Below, piece by piece: positions 30,292 to 41,670 of a stretch of 64,000 nucleotides of DNA. The position numbers and the translations under genes were made by a program. Source of the stretch: an uncultured Neptuniibacter sp. (GTDB taxonomy: Bacteria; Pseudomonadota; Gammaproteobacteria; Pseudomonadales; Balneatricaceae); the NCBI RefSeq assembly GCF_947498015.1, contig NZ_CANMIR010000005.1, positions 1 to 64,000 on the forward strand. Direction: 5' to 3'. The stretch's first letter is position 1. Each line of letters starts with the position of its first letter. The notes beneath the pieces are model-generated. The model was given only the letters and a program-made list of their open reading frames with translations. It was not told where the DNA came from and ran no database searches.

Positions 30292-30549
30292 ATGGCTCAT
30301 AAGAAGGCTGGTGGTTCTACTAAGAACGGTCGCGATTCCGAATCGAAACGACTGGGCGTCAAGCGCTACGGTGGTCAGGCAGTTATTGCTGGTAACATCC
30401 TGGTTCGTCAGCGTGGTACTAAATTCCACGCAGGTGAGAACGTAGGTTGTGGTAAAGACCACACTCTGTTTGCAAAAGCAGACGGCGTTGTTAAATTTGA
30501 AGTTAAAGGCCCGCAGAAGCGTCAGTACATCTCTGTAGTTGATGCATAA
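30292..30549 (+). CDS. rpmA: 50S ribosomal protein L27
   Basis: L27 reaches the peptidyl-transferase centre with its N terminus. The 85-residue product begins [20 protein letters not shown], so no N-terminal prepeptide of the Staphylococcus kind is present. Co-transcribed with rplU. Confidence 0.98.
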   Translation: MAHKKAGGSTKNGRDSESKRLGVKRYGGQAVIAGNILVRQRGTKFHAGENVGCGKDHTLFAKADGVVKFEVKGPQKRQYISVVDA

Positions 30550-30568
30550 GCGAAAGCTTTAAGCTTCT

Positions 30569-30597
30569 AAAAAGCTCCGCCAAGGCGGAGCTTTTTT
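30569..30597 (+). terminator. terminator after rpmA
   Basis: AAAAGCTCCGC and GCGGAGCTTTT form an 11-bp stem, closed by CAAG, with a run of six T. It separates rplU-rpmA from obgE. Confidence 0.93.
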
Positions 30598-30610
30598 GTT
30601 TATGATTTAT

Positions 30611-30664
30611 AGGGAATCTACCAGTAAGTTTTGCTTGTGCTCAGAGCTTTCTTGTAGATTCCCT
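30611..30664 (+). repeat. 11-bp perfect inverted repeat before obgE
   Basis: AGGGAATCTAC (30611-30621) and GTAGATTCCCT (30654-30664) are perfect inverted copies separated by 32 bases. A weak promoter (TTGCTT, 18 bases, TAGATT) lies across the second arm. It could be an operator, or a hairpin if transcription starts upstream. Confidence 0.6.
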
Positions 30665-30688
30665 GATGGTGATTTTTGGGGAGATTAA

Positions 30689-31888
<1,200 letters not shown>

Positions 31889-31941
31889 TTCGTGATGCTT
31901 TTTGTGTTGAGCCTTGCAGTTGGGTGGCAGAGGTAGAGTAA

Positions 31942-33066
31942 GTGGCAGTAGGTAGGGATAAGCTAAAACGCAGCAAGCGTTGGGTGGTGAAGATTGGTAG
32001 TGCGCTTCTGACGAATGATGGTCAGGGCTTGGATCTTCAGGCGATCAGCCGTTGGGTTGATCAGATTGCCGCTCTTAAAGCGTCAGGCCTTGAGGTAGTG
32101 CTGGTCTCATCAGGTTCAGTTGCTGAAGGGATGTCGCGCTTGGGCTGGAATAGTCGCCCCCATGAGATATATAAGCTTCAGGCTGCCGCTGCTGTGGGTC
32201 AGATGGGGTTGGTTCAGGCGTATGAAGCAAACTTCAGGCGGCATGAAACTCATACGGCTCAGATACTGCTGACTCATGAGGATCATTCGAATCGTAAGCG
32301 TTATCTGAATGCGCAGGCGACGCTGCGTACCCTGCTTGATATGGGTGTTGTGCCCGTCGTTAACGAGAATGATACGGTGGTCACCAAAGAGATTCGTTTT
32401 GGTGATAATGATACTTTGGGAGCGTTGGTGGCCAACCTTGTGCAAGCTGATGCGCTGATACTTCTGACAGACCAGCAGGGCTTGTTTACGGCAGATCCGC
32501 GGCATGACCCTGATGCGGAGTTAATATCCGAAGCTCGCGCTGGAGACGAAGCGTTAGCTGCAATGGCTGGTGGCGGAGGTAAGCTGGGTCGAGGTGGTAT
32601 GGCCACGAAAGTGCGAGCAGCAAAGCTGGCAGCGCGCTCAGGAGCTGTAACCATGATCGCTAGCGGTCGTGAAGAGGATGTGCTGCTGCGCTTGCGTGAT
32701 GCGGAGCAGCTGGGAACGCTGCTGGTGCCAGAGAAAGGGCCTATGGTTGCCCGCAAGCAGTGGATTGCTGGGCATCTTCAGGCGCGTGGAAACCTTGTGC
32801 TTGATGAGGGTGCTGTGAGGGCGCTGCGTGAACGTGGTAAAAGTTTGCTGCCTGCAGGTGTGCGAAGTGTGAGTGGGGATTTCTCGCGTGGTGAGATGGT
32901 GATTCTGAGTGATGAGCTAGGTCGGATTGTTGCGCGGGGTCTGGTGAATTATGGTGTTGAGGATGCCGGGAAAATTATTGGGCGTCCAAGTGGTGAGATC
33001 GAATCTGTGCTTGGCTTTATGGGTGAAGAGGAGTTGGTTCACCGGGATAACCTGGTATTGGCGTAG
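31942..33066 (+). CDS. proB: glutamate 5-kinase (GTG start)
   Basis: ProB phosphorylates glutamate in the first step of proline synthesis. The 374-residue product has the amino-acid-kinase domain ([47 protein letters not shown]) and a C-terminal PUA domain (from about residue 280). GTG at 31942 follows AGGTAGAG; no nearby ATG fits. proA is not adjacent. Confidence 0.96.
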   Translation: MAVGRDKLKRSKRWVVKIGSALLTNDGQGLDLQAISRWVDQIAALKASGLEVVLVSSGSVAEGMSRLGWNSRPHEIYKLQAAAAVGQMGLVQAYEANFRRHETHTAQILLTHEDHSNRKRYLNAQATLRTLLDMGVVPVVNENDTVVTKEIRFGDNDTLGALVANLVQADALILLTDQQGLFTADPRHDPDAELISEARAGDEALAAMAGGGGKLGRGGMATKVRAAKLAARSGAVTMIASGREEDVLLRLRDAEQLGTLLVPEKGPMVARKQWIAGHLQARGNLVLDEGAVRALRERGKSLLPAGVRSVSGDFSRGEMVILSDELGRIVARGLVNYGVEDAGKIIGRPSGEIESVLGFMGEEELVHRDNLVLA

Positions 33067-33090
33067 GTTTGAATAGTAGGGCTGAATAGC

Positions 33091-33130
33091 AAGCATAAAA
33101 AAACCGGCCATGGCCGGTTTTTTTATGCTT
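33091..33130. terminator. 40-bp perfect palindromic bidirectional terminator (proB/rpsT)
   Basis: The two 20-base halves are exact reverse complements, with core ACCGGCCATGGCCGGT flanked by seven A and seven T, and AAGCAT/ATGCTT outside. It serves the convergent proB and rpsT genes. Confidence 0.95.
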
Positions 33131-33138
33131 GGCTGTGC

Positions 33139-33405
33139 TTATGCAGCCATGCCAGCAATCTGCTTGCTCAGGCGGCTCTTAGTGCGGGCAATCTTATTCT
33201 TGTGGAAGATGCCTTTGGATACAGAGCTGTCCAGAATTGGCTGTGCAGTTTTGAATGCTTCCTGTGCAACAGCCTGATCGCCAGCTTCTACAGCAGCGAC
33301 TACTTTTTTGATGTAGGTACGTACCATGGAACGCAGGCTAGCGTTATGCTGGCGACGCTTCTCTGCCTGGCGAGCACGTTTACGAGATCCTGCGGAATTT
33401 GCCAC
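33139..33405 (-). CDS. rpsT: 30S ribosomal protein S20
   Basis: S20 is a helical primary 16S rRNA binder. The 88-residue product starts [20 protein letters not shown] and has the C-terminal [20 protein letters not shown]. Its transcript leader contains a TTTTGGC/GCCAAAA hairpin (33436-33454) that may be used for autoregulation. Confidence 0.97.
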   Translation of the reverse strand: MANSAGSRKRARQAEKRRQHNASLRSMVRTYIKKVVAAVEAGDQAVAQEAFKTAQPILDSSVSKGIFHKNKIARTKSRLSKQIAGMAA

Positions 33406-33467
33406 AGTCCGGCTCCTTAAATTTAGTTAATCATATTTTGGCGGAGTGCCAAAAAATTAGAGGCGAG

Positions 33468-33496
33468 ATTATTCATATTTGTGCGGCTGCTGTCAA
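33468..33496 (-). promoter_or_regulatory. sigma-70 promoter of rpsT
   Basis: Read on the minus strand: TTGACA, 17 bases, AATAAT. The start would be about 33461. A perfect CTGCTGT/ACAGCAG inverted repeat (33487-33507) overlaps the -35 box. Confidence 0.75.
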
Positions 33497-33578
33497 TAAA
33501 ACAGCAGAAATTTTCTTGTTTAAGCATTAATATGCCTCTTCTCATGAGCCATATTCATAAACTATCGGATTAAAAGTC

Positions 33579-35144
33579 GTGTCAGAACAACAGTCAAAAA
33601 GCGGTAAGTCTGTAGGATTGTTGCGATCGAGCGCCATCGTAGGGGTGATGACGATGTTATCTCGGGTGCTTGGGTTGGCGCGAGATGTCGTGGTGGCGAG
33701 TTATTTTGGAGCCAGTGGCAGTGCAGATGCCTTTTTTGTGGCCTTTAAAATACCCAATTTTCTGCGCCGTTTGTTTGCAGAAGGTGCGTTTTCTCAGGCA
33801 TTTGTGCCTGTGTTATCGGAGTATCGCAGTCAAAGGGATCTAAAAGCGGTTCAACAGCTGGTCAACTATGTCGCCGGAACTCTGGGGAGTGTGTTGATCG
33901 CAATAACCGTTCTGGCAGTGGTTGGTGCACCCATGCTAACGGCTATGTTCGCGCCCGGTTTCTATATGGGGGATACGGCGAAATTTGAGCTGGCTGCAGA
34001 GATGCTTCGGATTACATTTCCTTATCTTCTGTTGATTTCGCTGACTGCGTTTGCTGGTGCGGTGCTGAACAGTTATGAGCGTTTTGCGATCCCGGCCTTT
34101 ACGCCGGTGCTTTTGAATATCTCGTTGATCTGCTCTGCTATTTTCCTCAGTCCGTTGTTTGATCCGCCGGTGCTGGCGTTGGCCTGGGGAGTAATGATTG
34201 CTGGGGTTGTTCAGCTGGTTTTTCAGCTGCCCTTTATGGCTCGAATCCATCTACTGCCAAGGCCTGCCTGGGGGTGGAAGGATGAAGGCGTACGCAGAAT
34301 TCTGAAGCTGATGGTTCCGGCCCTGTTTGGGGTTTCGGTTACACAGATAAACCTTCTGCTAGATACTGTGCTCGCTTCATTCCTGCAAACCGGCAGTGTG
34401 TCGTGGTTGTATTACTCGGACCGTTTGGCAGAGCTGCCGCTGGGAGTGTTCGGAATAGCTATCGCAACGGTGATTCTTCCGAGCCTTTCTCGCAAGCATG
34501 CAGAGCGTACCGGTGAACAGTTCTCTTCGACTCTAAACTGGGCGATGCAGATGGTTATGTTGATCGGTATTCCTGCCGCGGTGGCGCTGTTTGTTCTGGC
34601 AGAGCCGATGCTGATCACATTGTTCCATTATGGCGCGCTGACGGAGCGCGATGTCATGATGGCTTCTATGAGTTTAAGGGCCTATTCTTGTGGGCTACTG
34701 GCTTTCATGTTGATCAAGGTTTTGGCAACAGGTTACTTCTCGCGGCAGGATACTAAAACGCCGGTCAAAATTGGTATTCAGGCTGCTGTGGCAAATATGG
34801 TGTTCAATCTGATACTGATCGGACCGCTGGCGCATGTAGGGCTGGCTGCGGCAACAGCAATGTCGGCTTTTCTGAATGCAGGATTGCTTTTGCATGGTTT
34901 GTTGAAGTCAGGAGTGTTCTCCTGGGCGGCTGGCTGGTGGAGTCAGCTGTTACGCATGCTGATTGCAAACCTGTTGATGGGTATCACTATATTCTGGTTG
35001 ATGGCTCCGGGCGCTGAGTGGTTGCAGATGGGGCTCTGGCAGCGAATTGGGGAGATGTCTCTGTTGGTCGTAACCGGGGTTCTGGTGTATGTGGTCGTGA
35101 TGATTGTGTGTGGTCTTCGGGTTCGTCATTTACGTCATGGCTAA
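33579..35144 (+). CDS. murJ: lipid II flippase MurJ (GTG start)
   Basis: MurJ moves lipid II across the inner membrane for peptidoglycan synthesis. The 521-residue product has about 14 hydrophobic segments and the family start SAIVGVMTMLSRVLGLARD, then ASGSADAFFVAFKIPNFLRR and FAEGAFSQAFVPV. GTG at 33579 is the only plausible start. Confidence 0.95.
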   Translation: MSEQQSKSGKSVGLLRSSAIVGVMTMLSRVLGLARDVVVASYFGASGSADAFFVAFKIPNFLRRLFAEGAFSQAFVPVLSEYRSQRDLKAVQQLVNYVAGTLGSVLIAITVLAVVGAPMLTAMFAPGFYMGDTAKFELAAEMLRITFPYLLLISLTAFAGAVLNSYERFAIPAFTPVLLNISLICSAIFLSPLFDPPVLALAWGVMIAGVVQLVFQLPFMARIHLLPRPAWGWKDEGVRRILKLMVPALFGVSVTQINLLLDTVLASFLQTGSVSWLYYSDRLAELPLGVFGIAIATVILPSLSRKHAERTGEQFSSTLNWAMQMVMLIGIPAAVALFVLAEPMLITLFHYGALTERDVMMASMSLRAYSCGLLAFMLIKVLATGYFSRQDTKTPVKIGIQAAVANMVFNLILIGPLAHVGLAAATAMSAFLNAGLLLHGLLKSGVFSWAAGWWSQLLRMLIANLLMGITIFWLMAPGAEWLQMGLWQRIGEMSLLVVTGVLVYVVVMIVCGLRVRHLRHG

Positions 35145-35248
35145 ACTATTTTGCTGATCCGTGAATTAGGGTGTTTCTCAGCTCTACAGGTTGGGTACTA
35201 TCTGAGCTATAATGCCGCGTTTATTTTTGGTGATGGCATAACTACCTG

Positions 35249-36181
35249 ATGGAACTGATTCGCGGATTACATAACCTGCGTGAAAAACACCGGGGTTGCG
35301 TAGCAACGATCGGGAATTTCGATGGCGTCCATCTCGGGCACCGTCAGGTTCTGGCTCAGGTGAAAGCCAAATCAAAAGAGCTGGGGCTGCCCTCAGTCGT
35401 AATAACATTTGAACCGCAGCCTCAGGAGTTCTTTGCGGGCTTGAATGCCCCACCACGTTTAACTCGTTTCAGTGAAAAATATCGTCTGCTGCAGTCAGAA
35501 GGCATTGATCGGCACCTCTGTCTGACTTTCAATGACCGCCTGAGGGCGATGACAGCGGAGCAATTTGTTGAAGAGCTTCTCCTTCGTGGCCTTGCTGTTA
35601 AGCATTTCGTGGTGGGTGATGACTTTCGCTTTGGCTGTGATCGTTCAGGTGACTATGCGATGTTACGCGCGGCCGGTGAAACGCATGACTTCACAGTCGT
35701 TAATACAGAAACTTTTCTGAATGCGTCTGAGCGTGTTAGCAGTTCTAGGGTGCGGCGGGTGCTCGAACAAAATGATCTTGATGCTGCTGCTGAGTTGCTC
35801 GGTCGAAGATATACGGTGAGTGGGCGCGTAATGCATGGGCAGAAACTGGGCCGTCAGCTTGGCGTGCCGACGGCTAATGTCAGGATGCATCGTTTCCCAT
35901 GTCCTCTACGGGGTGTCTATGCTGTCGAGGTAACAGGGCGAGGCTTAAGCTGCCGGGGTGTCTGTAATGTGGGGTTGCGACCGACCGTTTGTGGACAGCA
36001 GCCTGTATTAGAAACCCACCTTTTTGATTTTGATGAAGATATTTATGGCCAGTTGCTCACTGTTGAATTTAAGCGATTTATTCGCGACGAGCGTAAATTT
36101 GACGGTATAGACCAGCTGAAAGAACAGATTTTTAAAGATATTGAAGAAGTGCGGGCCTATTTCTCCCGTACCAGTCGTTAA
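35249..36181 (+). CDS. ribF: bifunctional riboflavin kinase/FAD synthetase
   Basis: RibF makes FMN and FAD. The 310-residue product has the nucleotidyl-transferase motif [12 protein letters not shown], the [15 protein letters not shown] segment and the C-terminal riboflavin kinase domain ([20 protein letters not shown]). A TATAAT at 35208-35213 may be its -10 box, but no good -35 is visible. ileS follows 17 bases later. Confidence 0.96.
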   Translation: MELIRGLHNLREKHRGCVATIGNFDGVHLGHRQVLAQVKAKSKELGLPSVVITFEPQPQEFFAGLNAPPRLTRFSEKYRLLQSEGIDRHLCLTFNDRLRAMTAEQFVEELLLRGLAVKHFVVGDDFRFGCDRSGDYAMLRAAGETHDFTVVNTETFLNASERVSSSRVRRVLEQNDLDAAAELLGRRYTVSGRVMHGQKLGRQLGVPTANVRMHRFPCPLRGVYAVEVTGRGLSCRGVCNVGLRPTVCGQQPVLETHLFDFDEDIYGQLLTVEFKRFIRDERKFDGIDQLKEQIFKDIEEVRAYFSRTSR

Positions 36182-36198
36182 TTCGGAACTTAAAAACC

Positions 36199-39015
36199 AT
36201 GACCGATTACAAAGCAACACTGAACCTTCCGGAAACAGCTTTCCCAATGCGAGGCAATCTGGCTCAGCGCGAGCCACAGATGCTGAAAGATTGGCAGAAA
36301 ATGGATCTGTACCAGAAAATTCGTGAAGTGAGTGCTGGCCGTAATAAGTTTACGCTGCACGATGGCCCTCCCTATGCCAATGGTGATATTCACATTGGTC
36401 ACGCGGTTAATAAGATTCTGAAAGATATAATTATCAAGTCCAAAACCATGAGTGGTTTTGATGCACCCTACGTACCGGGCTGGGACTGTCATGGTCTGCC
36501 AATTGAGCACAAAGTAGAGACTAAACACGGCAAAGCGGGTGTGAAACTTTCCCATAAGGATTTTCGTCAGAAGTGCCGCGACTATGCTGCTCGTCAGGTT
36601 GAAGGTCAGAAGAAAGACTTTATCCGCTTAGGCGTGTTTGGCGACTGGGATAATCCCTATCTGACGATGAACTTCGATACCGAAGCGAACATCATTCGTG
36701 CGCTGGGTAAGATTGCTGAAAATGGGCATCTGGTAAAAGGTTTTAAGCCGGTTTACTGGAGTGTTGTGGGTGGCTCAGCTTTGGCAGAAGCGGAAGTTGA
36801 GTATCAGGATAAGACTTCGACAGCTATTGATGTTCGCTTTACGCCGGTTGATCAAGAGGGTTTCCTGGCAAACTTTAATGAGCTGTCCGGTGAGGGTGAA
36901 GCGTCCGTAATTATCTGGACAACAACGCCTTGGACCCTGCCATCCAATCAGGCGGTGTCGCTGGGTGGTGAGCTGGATTATGTACTGGTGCAGCTGGATC
37001 TAGGTTTGGGCGCTGAGCGCATCCTTCTGGCTGAAGGGCTGGTTGAAGATGCGATGAAGCGTTATGGCGTTGAAGAGTACAGCATCGTGGGTCATTGTCA
37101 GGGTCTGGCACTTGAGAATGTTGCGCTTCAGCATCCGTTCTATGAGCGTACTGTCCCAGTCATTCTGGGCGATCATGTCACTCTGGATGCAGGTACCGGT
37201 GCAGTCCATACAGCACCAGACCATGGTGTGGAAGATTTTGAGGTTGGCCGTAAGTACGGTATCGGCACAATGAACCTGGTGAATGCTTCCGGTGTGCTAG
37301 GTGAGGGTGCTGGCGTATTTGCCGGCGAGCATGTTTACAAGGTGGATGATAAAGTTGTCGCTCTGCTGACCGAGAATAACAAGCTGGTGCTGGAGCACAA
37401 ATTCCAGCATAGCTACCCGCATTGCTGGCGTACTAAAACGCCGTTGATCTACCGTGCGACGCCTCAGTGGTTCGTTAGCATGGAAGAGAAAGGTCTGAAA
37501 AAAGACGCTCTGGATGCGATTAAAGGTGTGGAATGGTTCCCAGGCTGGGGCCAGAACCGTATCGAAGCGATGGTTGAGCAGAGCCCTGACTGGTGTGTTT
37601 CCCGTCAGCGTACCTGGGGTGTACCGATTGCCCTGTTTATCCATAAAGAAACTCAGCAACTACACCCGAATACGCCTGAGCTGATCGAGAAGGTTGCTCT
37701 GGAAGTTGAAAAAGTAGGCATGGATGCGTGGTTTGATCTGGATGCTAACGAACTGTTGGGTGATGAAGCGGATCAGTATGAGAAAGTCACTGATACGCTG
37801 GATGTGTGGTTCGATTCCGGTGTTACTCACTATTCAGTCATCGATCAGCGTGACAATCTGGAGTTCCCGGCCGATATGTATCTGGAGGGTTCTGACCAGC
37901 ATCGCGGCTGGTTCCAGTCTTCGTTGAAAACGGGTATCGCAATCAAAGGTTGTGCGCCATATAAGCAAGTATTGACTCACGGCTTCACCGTTGATGGTCA
38001 GGGCCGCAAGATGTCTAAGTCTGTGGGTAACGTGGTTGCGCCGCAGGAAGTGATGAATAAGTACGGTGCGGATATTCTGCGCCTATGGGTGGCTTCAACC
38101 GACTATAGCGGAGAGATGACTTGCTCCGATGATATTTTGAAGCGTGCGGCTGATGCGTATCGACGTATCCGAAATACAGCTCGCTTCCTGTTGGCAAACC
38201 TGAGTGGTTTTGAACCAACAGAGCATATGGTAAAGCCAGAAAGTATGGTGGCGCTGGATGCGTGGGCGGTTGACCGTGCGGCACGCTTGCAGGATGAGCT
38301 GGTTGAGCACTATAACCAGTATGAGTTCCTTCAGGTATTCCAGAAAGTGTCCCATTTCTGCTCACAGGATATGGGCGGTTTCTATCTGGATATCATTAAG
38401 GATCGTCAGTACACCGCTGCGACAGACTCACAGGCACGTCGCTCTGCGCAGACTGCGCTTTATCATATCGTTGAAGCGCTGGTTCGCTGGATTGCACCGA
38501 TCTGTAGCTTTACTGCAGATGAGATCTGGAAAACTCTAGCGGGTGAGCGTTCAGTATCTGTTCACCTGGATACCTGGTATGACGGGCTGGTTAAGCTGCC
38601 TGAAAGTAGTGAGCTGGATACTGCATTCTGGGAGCAGATTATGTCTGTGAAAACAGCTGTGAATAAACAGCTGGAGGAGCAGCGTAATACCGGCAACGTA
38701 GGTGGTAGTCTGGAGGCTGAAGTGACTCTGTACTGCGATGACGCGCTACTGGCACTTTTGAGTAAGTTGGGTGATGAGCTGCGCTTTGTTCTGATTACAT
38801 CTAAAGCAGCTGTAGCGCCGATCTCTGATGCTGAGGGTGCGGAAGCTACGGACCTTGAAGGATTGCAGGTAAAAGTTGCTAAGAGTGATGCTGAAAAATG
38901 CCCGCGCTGCTGGCACTATAGCAAGGACGTTGGTCAGAGTGCTGATAATCCAGAGCTTTGTGGCCGTTGCGTAGAAAACGTAGAGGGTGAAGGCGAAAGT
39001 CGCGAATTTGCATAA
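36199..39015 (+). CDS. ileS: isoleucyl-tRNA synthetase
   Basis: Class I synthetase that charges tRNA-Ile and edits valine. The 938-residue product has the HIGH motif ([10 protein letters not shown]), the editing-domain sequences [13 protein letters not shown] and [11 protein letters not shown], the KMSKS motif ([10 protein letters not shown]) and a C-terminal zinc site (CPRCWHY and CGRC). This is the mupirocin-sensitive bacterial form by length and zinc tail. It overlaps lspA by one base. Confidence 0.98.
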   Translation: MTDYKATLNLPETAFPMRGNLAQREPQMLKDWQKMDLYQKIREVSAGRNKFTLHDGPPYANGDIHIGHAVNKILKDIIIKSKTMSGFDAPYVPGWDCHGLPIEHKVETKHGKAGVKLSHKDFRQKCRDYAARQVEGQKKDFIRLGVFGDWDNPYLTMNFDTEANIIRALGKIAENGHLVKGFKPVYWSVVGGSALAEAEVEYQDKTSTAIDVRFTPVDQEGFLANFNELSGEGEASVIIWTTTPWTLPSNQAVSLGGELDYVLVQLDLGLGAERILLAEGLVEDAMKRYGVEEYSIVGHCQGLALENVALQHPFYERTVPVILGDHVTLDAGTGAVHTAPDHGVEDFEVGRKYGIGTMNLVNASGVLGEGAGVFAGEHVYKVDDKVVALLTENNKLVLEHKFQHSYPHCWRTKTPLIYRATPQWFVSMEEKGLKKDALDAIKGVEWFPGWGQNRIEAMVEQSPDWCVSRQRTWGVPIALFIHKETQQLHPNTPELIEKVALEVEKVGMDAWFDLDANELLGDEADQYEKVTDTLDVWFDSGVTHYSVIDQRDNLEFPADMYLEGSDQHRGWFQSSLKTGIAIKGCAPYKQVLTHGFTVDGQGRKMSKSVGNVVAPQEVMNKYGADILRLWVASTDYSGEMTCSDDILKRAADAYRRIRNTARFLLANLSGFEPTEHMVKPESMVALDAWAVDRAARLQDELVEHYNQYEFLQVFQKVSHFCSQDMGGFYLDIIKDRQYTAATDSQARRSAQTALYHIVEALVRWIAPICSFTADEIWKTLAGERSVSVHLDTWYDGLVKLPESSELDTAFWEQIMSVKTAVNKQLEEQRNTGNVGGSLEAEVTLYCDDALLALLSKLGDELRFVLITSKAAVAPISDAEGAEATDLEGLQVKVAKSDAEKCPRCWHYSKDVGQSADNPELCGRCVENVEGEGESREFA

Positions 39016-39545
39016 TGTCTGATCTTTCTGAAAACCAAAAACCAGATCAGGGTCACTGCCTGATCTGGGGATGGCTCTCCCTACTGATTGTATTGCTTGA
39101 TCTGGGATCAAAGCAGTTAGCTGTTAATTACCTGCAATACGGTGATCCAAACCCAGTCATTCCGTTTTTTGATCTGACTTTGCTTTTTAATACCGGCGCC
39201 GCGTTTAGCTTTCTCTCAGAAGCGGGGGGGTGGCAACGTTGGTTTTTTGTGCTGATTGCGGTTGTTGTCAGTGTTGTGCTGGTGGTGTGGCTGCGACGTA
39301 CGCCGCGTATCCATTGGTGGTTGGGGTTAGGACTGGCACTGATTTTAGGTGGAGCCATCGGTAATCTCTATGACAGAGCAGTGCAGGGCTATGTGATTGA
39401 TTTTATCTCTCTGCATTATGGGGATTACTATTTCCCTGCCTTCAATCTGGCGGATACCGCGATCACTATCGGTGCTTTCATATTAATTCTGGATATGTTG
39501 TTCCTTGAGAGGAAGCGTAGCCACTCACAAGAGAAGAGTGAATGA
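39015..39545 (+). CDS. lspA: prolipoprotein signal peptidase II
   Basis: LspA cleaves lipoprotein signal peptides in the inner membrane. The 176-residue product has four membrane segments and the two catalytic aspartate motifs, GNLYDRAVQGYVIDF and FPAFNLADTAI. It is coupled to ileS (TAATG) and to fkpB (ATGA). Confidence 0.97.
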   Translation: MSDLSENQKPDQGHCLIWGWLSLLIVLLDLGSKQLAVNYLQYGDPNPVIPFFDLTLLFNTGAAFSFLSEAGGWQRWFFVLIAVVVSVVLVVWLRRTPRIHWWLGLGLALILGGAIGNLYDRAVQGYVIDFISLHYGDYYFPAFNLADTAITIGAFILILDMLFLERKRSHSQEKSE

Positions 39546-39970
39546 GTAAATTAATTGGGCCGGGTAAAACAGTCACCCTGCATTTCGCAATCAAATTCGA
39601 AGATGGCCAGATTGTGGACTCAAACTTTGACGGCGAACCCGCTACATTTACCGTAGGGGATGGTAACTTGCTGGAAGGGTTCGAAAAAGCTTTGTTCGGT
39701 TTAGAGGAAGGTACGCAACACGTGCTGAAGATCCTTCCCGAAAATGGTTTTGGAATGCCCAACCCAAGTAATATTCAGAATATCCCTCGGAGTCAGTTTG
39801 AAGGTATGGAGCTGGAGCAGGGGCTGGTCATCTCATTTGCAGATGCAGCCAACGGAGAGTTACCCGGCGTGATCGCCGAATTCGATGATAAGATGGTCTC
39901 CGTTGACTTTAATCACCCTCTGGCGGGCAAAAATATCCTGTTTGAGGTGGATATTATCAGCGTTGGTTGA
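39542..39970 (+). CDS. fkpB: FKBP-type peptidyl-prolyl isomerase, SlpA/FkpB-like
   Basis: The 142-residue product is a SlyD-like FKBP with an inserted chaperone flap. It begins with GPGKTVTLHFAIKFEDGQIVDS, has GNLLEGFEKALFGLEEG, and ends HPLAGKNILFEVDIISV. It overlaps lspA by four bases. In many gammaproteobacteria ispH follows it; here ispH is absent and pilE is convergent only four bases away, with no terminator between. Confidence 0.93.
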   Translation: MSKLIGPGKTVTLHFAIKFEDGQIVDSNFDGEPATFTVGDGNLLEGFEKALFGLEEGTQHVLKILPENGFGMPNPSNIQNIPRSQFEGMELEQGLVISFADAANGELPGVIAEFDDKMVSVDFNHPLAGKNILFEVDIISVG

Positions 39971-39974
39971 TGGG

Positions 39975-40400
39975 TTAATTCTTCCAGCAAGCCGCAGGTG
40001 TTTGGTTGTTAGCTTCATCTATCTCTAATGGGGAGCAGGCTACACCTCCCTCTGTATCGTCTGCTTGAGGTGTTCCGGCGATAACTGTAGCGGTAACCGT
40101 GTAAGTATTGGCCGCTCCTGAGGTAGTTATGTTGTAATAGGTACTGGCAGCTAGACCAAGGTTTGCGGCGGCAAGTGATGCGGCTGAAGGGGAATAGGTA
40201 TTGTTGTAGCTTCGATAGCGTTCCTGTTTTAGCTGGGCATCAAGTAACAACGATTGAGCATCTACGCGTCGGGCTTCTTTTACGTAGTCTTGATATGCGG
40301 GATACGCAAATAAAGTTATGATGCCAACAATTGCTACAACAATCATGACTTCGATAAGAGTAAAACCATTTTCGTTACTTTTCACTTTATATTCCATCAC
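39975..40400 (-). CDS. pilE: type IV minor pilin, PilE-like
   Basis: A 141-residue prepilin with the cleavage and methylation motif [20 protein letters not shown] after a short basic leader, a pilin helix with [10 protein letters not shown], and two C-terminal cysteines (VACSP, AACWKN) that could form the disulfide loop. Minor pilins prime pilus assembly. It is on the opposite strand from the other pilin genes, 125 bases from fimT. In Pseudomonas pilE is co-directional with them, so this gene has been inverted or separately acquired. Start could be the first or second ATG of ATGATG. Confidence 0.85.
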   Translation of the reverse strand: MMEYKVKSNENGFTLIEVMIVVAIVGIITLFAYPAYQDYVKEARRVDAQSLLLDAQLKQERYRSYNNTYSPSAASLAAANLGLAASTYYNITTSGAANTYTVTATVIAGTPQADDTEGGVACSPLEIDEANNQTPAACWKN

Positions 40401-40525
40401 TGCTATCCTTAGGTGTAGAGTAAGTATTAAAGATGTAGTATTCCAAGTCTAGAAAATTATGACGTAATTGCCTTTCAGAAAACGGTGAGGGGTGGTTATG
40501 TCATTTGTGGTTAAAAGGAACGTAG

Positions 40526-41056
40526 ATGTTGATAGGGACTAAACAGCAAGGCGTTACTTTGCTCGAGCTGTTAATCACAATAGTTGTTTTAACTATCGTG
40601 GCAACGATAGGTGTGCCAGGTCTTTTTGATCATATGGATAAAAGGCGTATTGATGGCGCCGCACATACTTTCCTTTCTGATGTCCAATATGCCCGCGCAG
40701 AAGCGCTGAAACAAAGCGAGACGATCTATATCGAGGTAGACACTGCCGACTGGTGCTACGGAATTACTGATTCCGCTTCAGCTGCTACCTGTGATTGCTC
40801 TGCTGGAACCGGGTGTACGGTCAATGGAGTGGATCATTACACTTCTTCTGATAGTTTCCCTAATGTTACCTTCGCTTCATCGTTGGCCGGATCAACTATT
40901 ACTTTTGATCCTGTAAGGGGCACTATAGGTCCAAGTGGATCTTTGTTCTTTTCTTCTACAAAAGGGACCTCTGCGCTCAGGGTAATTTTGAGTCCATTAG
41001 GCCGGGCTAAGTTGTGTGCAACATCAGGCTCATCTTGGGGGTATAACGAATGTTAA
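40526..41056 (+). CDS. minor pseudopilin/pilin, FimT/GspH-type
   Basis: A 176-residue prepilin starting with QQGVTLLELLITIVVLTIVA; position +1 is valine rather than phenylalanine. A FimT/GspH body follows (DVQYARAEALKQSE, ITFDPVRGT, LSPLGRAKLC). It is the first of four overlapping or closely spaced pilus genes and has a good AAAGGA site. It may correspond to FimT or FimU; the two cannot be separated from sequence alone. Confidence 0.85.
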   Translation: MLIGTKQQGVTLLELLITIVVLTIVATIGVPGLFDHMDKRRIDGAAHTFLSDVQYARAEALKQSETIYIEVDTADWCYGITDSASAATCDCSAGTGCTVNGVDHYTSSDSFPNVTFASSLAGSTITFDPVRGTIGPSGSLFFSSTKGTSALRVILSPLGRAKLCATSGSSWGYNEC

Positions 41057-41670
41057 AACGCCAGCAAGGCCTAACGCTCATAGAGATGATGATAGCACTG
41101 GTGCTATCTACGCTGGTCATGGGCATTGTGATCTCAATGTTTACCTCTTCAATTGGTGGTCATGCGCAGGCCATCAGAACTATGCGACTGAATCAGGATC
41201 TTCGTATTGCAATGGATATGATGGTCAGGGATATACGACGTGCCGGATATTGGAATGGATCCAATCCTGCCAGCAATCCGCATGCATCAGCTATTAGCGG
41301 AAACATCCCTGTCGGTGTATTTGGGAATTGTGTGATCCTAAGTTATGACTTGGATGAAGATGGGAGCGCAGGTGTTGAGGAGTTCTTTGGTTATCGTCTC
41401 AATGGTGATGATCTTGAGACAATAGCATTAAATGCACTGGCATCTGGAGCCGATTGTAGTACACCTGCTGCGTCATCTTGGAATGATTTAACTGATGAAG
41501 AAACGGTAACCATCAATAGCTTAACATTTGTGACCTATCCGGCAACGGCGGCCTCTTTTGCTGCCGCTAGCAACCGTACGATTACAATTACTTTAGATGG
41601 CTCCTCGAGTTTGGATGCTAATATCAGGACGGTGCTCACAGATGAGGTGAGGGTTCGTAATGAGCTATAA
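41050..41670 (+). CDS. pilW: minor pilin PilW-like
   Basis: A 206-residue prepilin with the motif QQGLTLIEMMIALVLSTLVM and the PilW-like region AMDMMVRDIRRAGYWNGSN. It overlaps the previous gene by seven bases and pilX by 11. It is shorter than Pseudomonas PilW and has two cysteines. Confidence 0.82.
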   Translation: MLKRQQGLTLIEMMIALVLSTLVMGIVISMFTSSIGGHAQAIRTMRLNQDLRIAMDMMVRDIRRAGYWNGSNPASNPHASAISGNIPVGVFGNCVILSYDLDEDGSAGVEEFFGYRLNGDDLETIALNALASGADCSTPAASSWNDLTDEETVTINSLTFVTYPATAASFAAASNRTITITLDGSSSLDANIRTVLTDEVRVRNEL

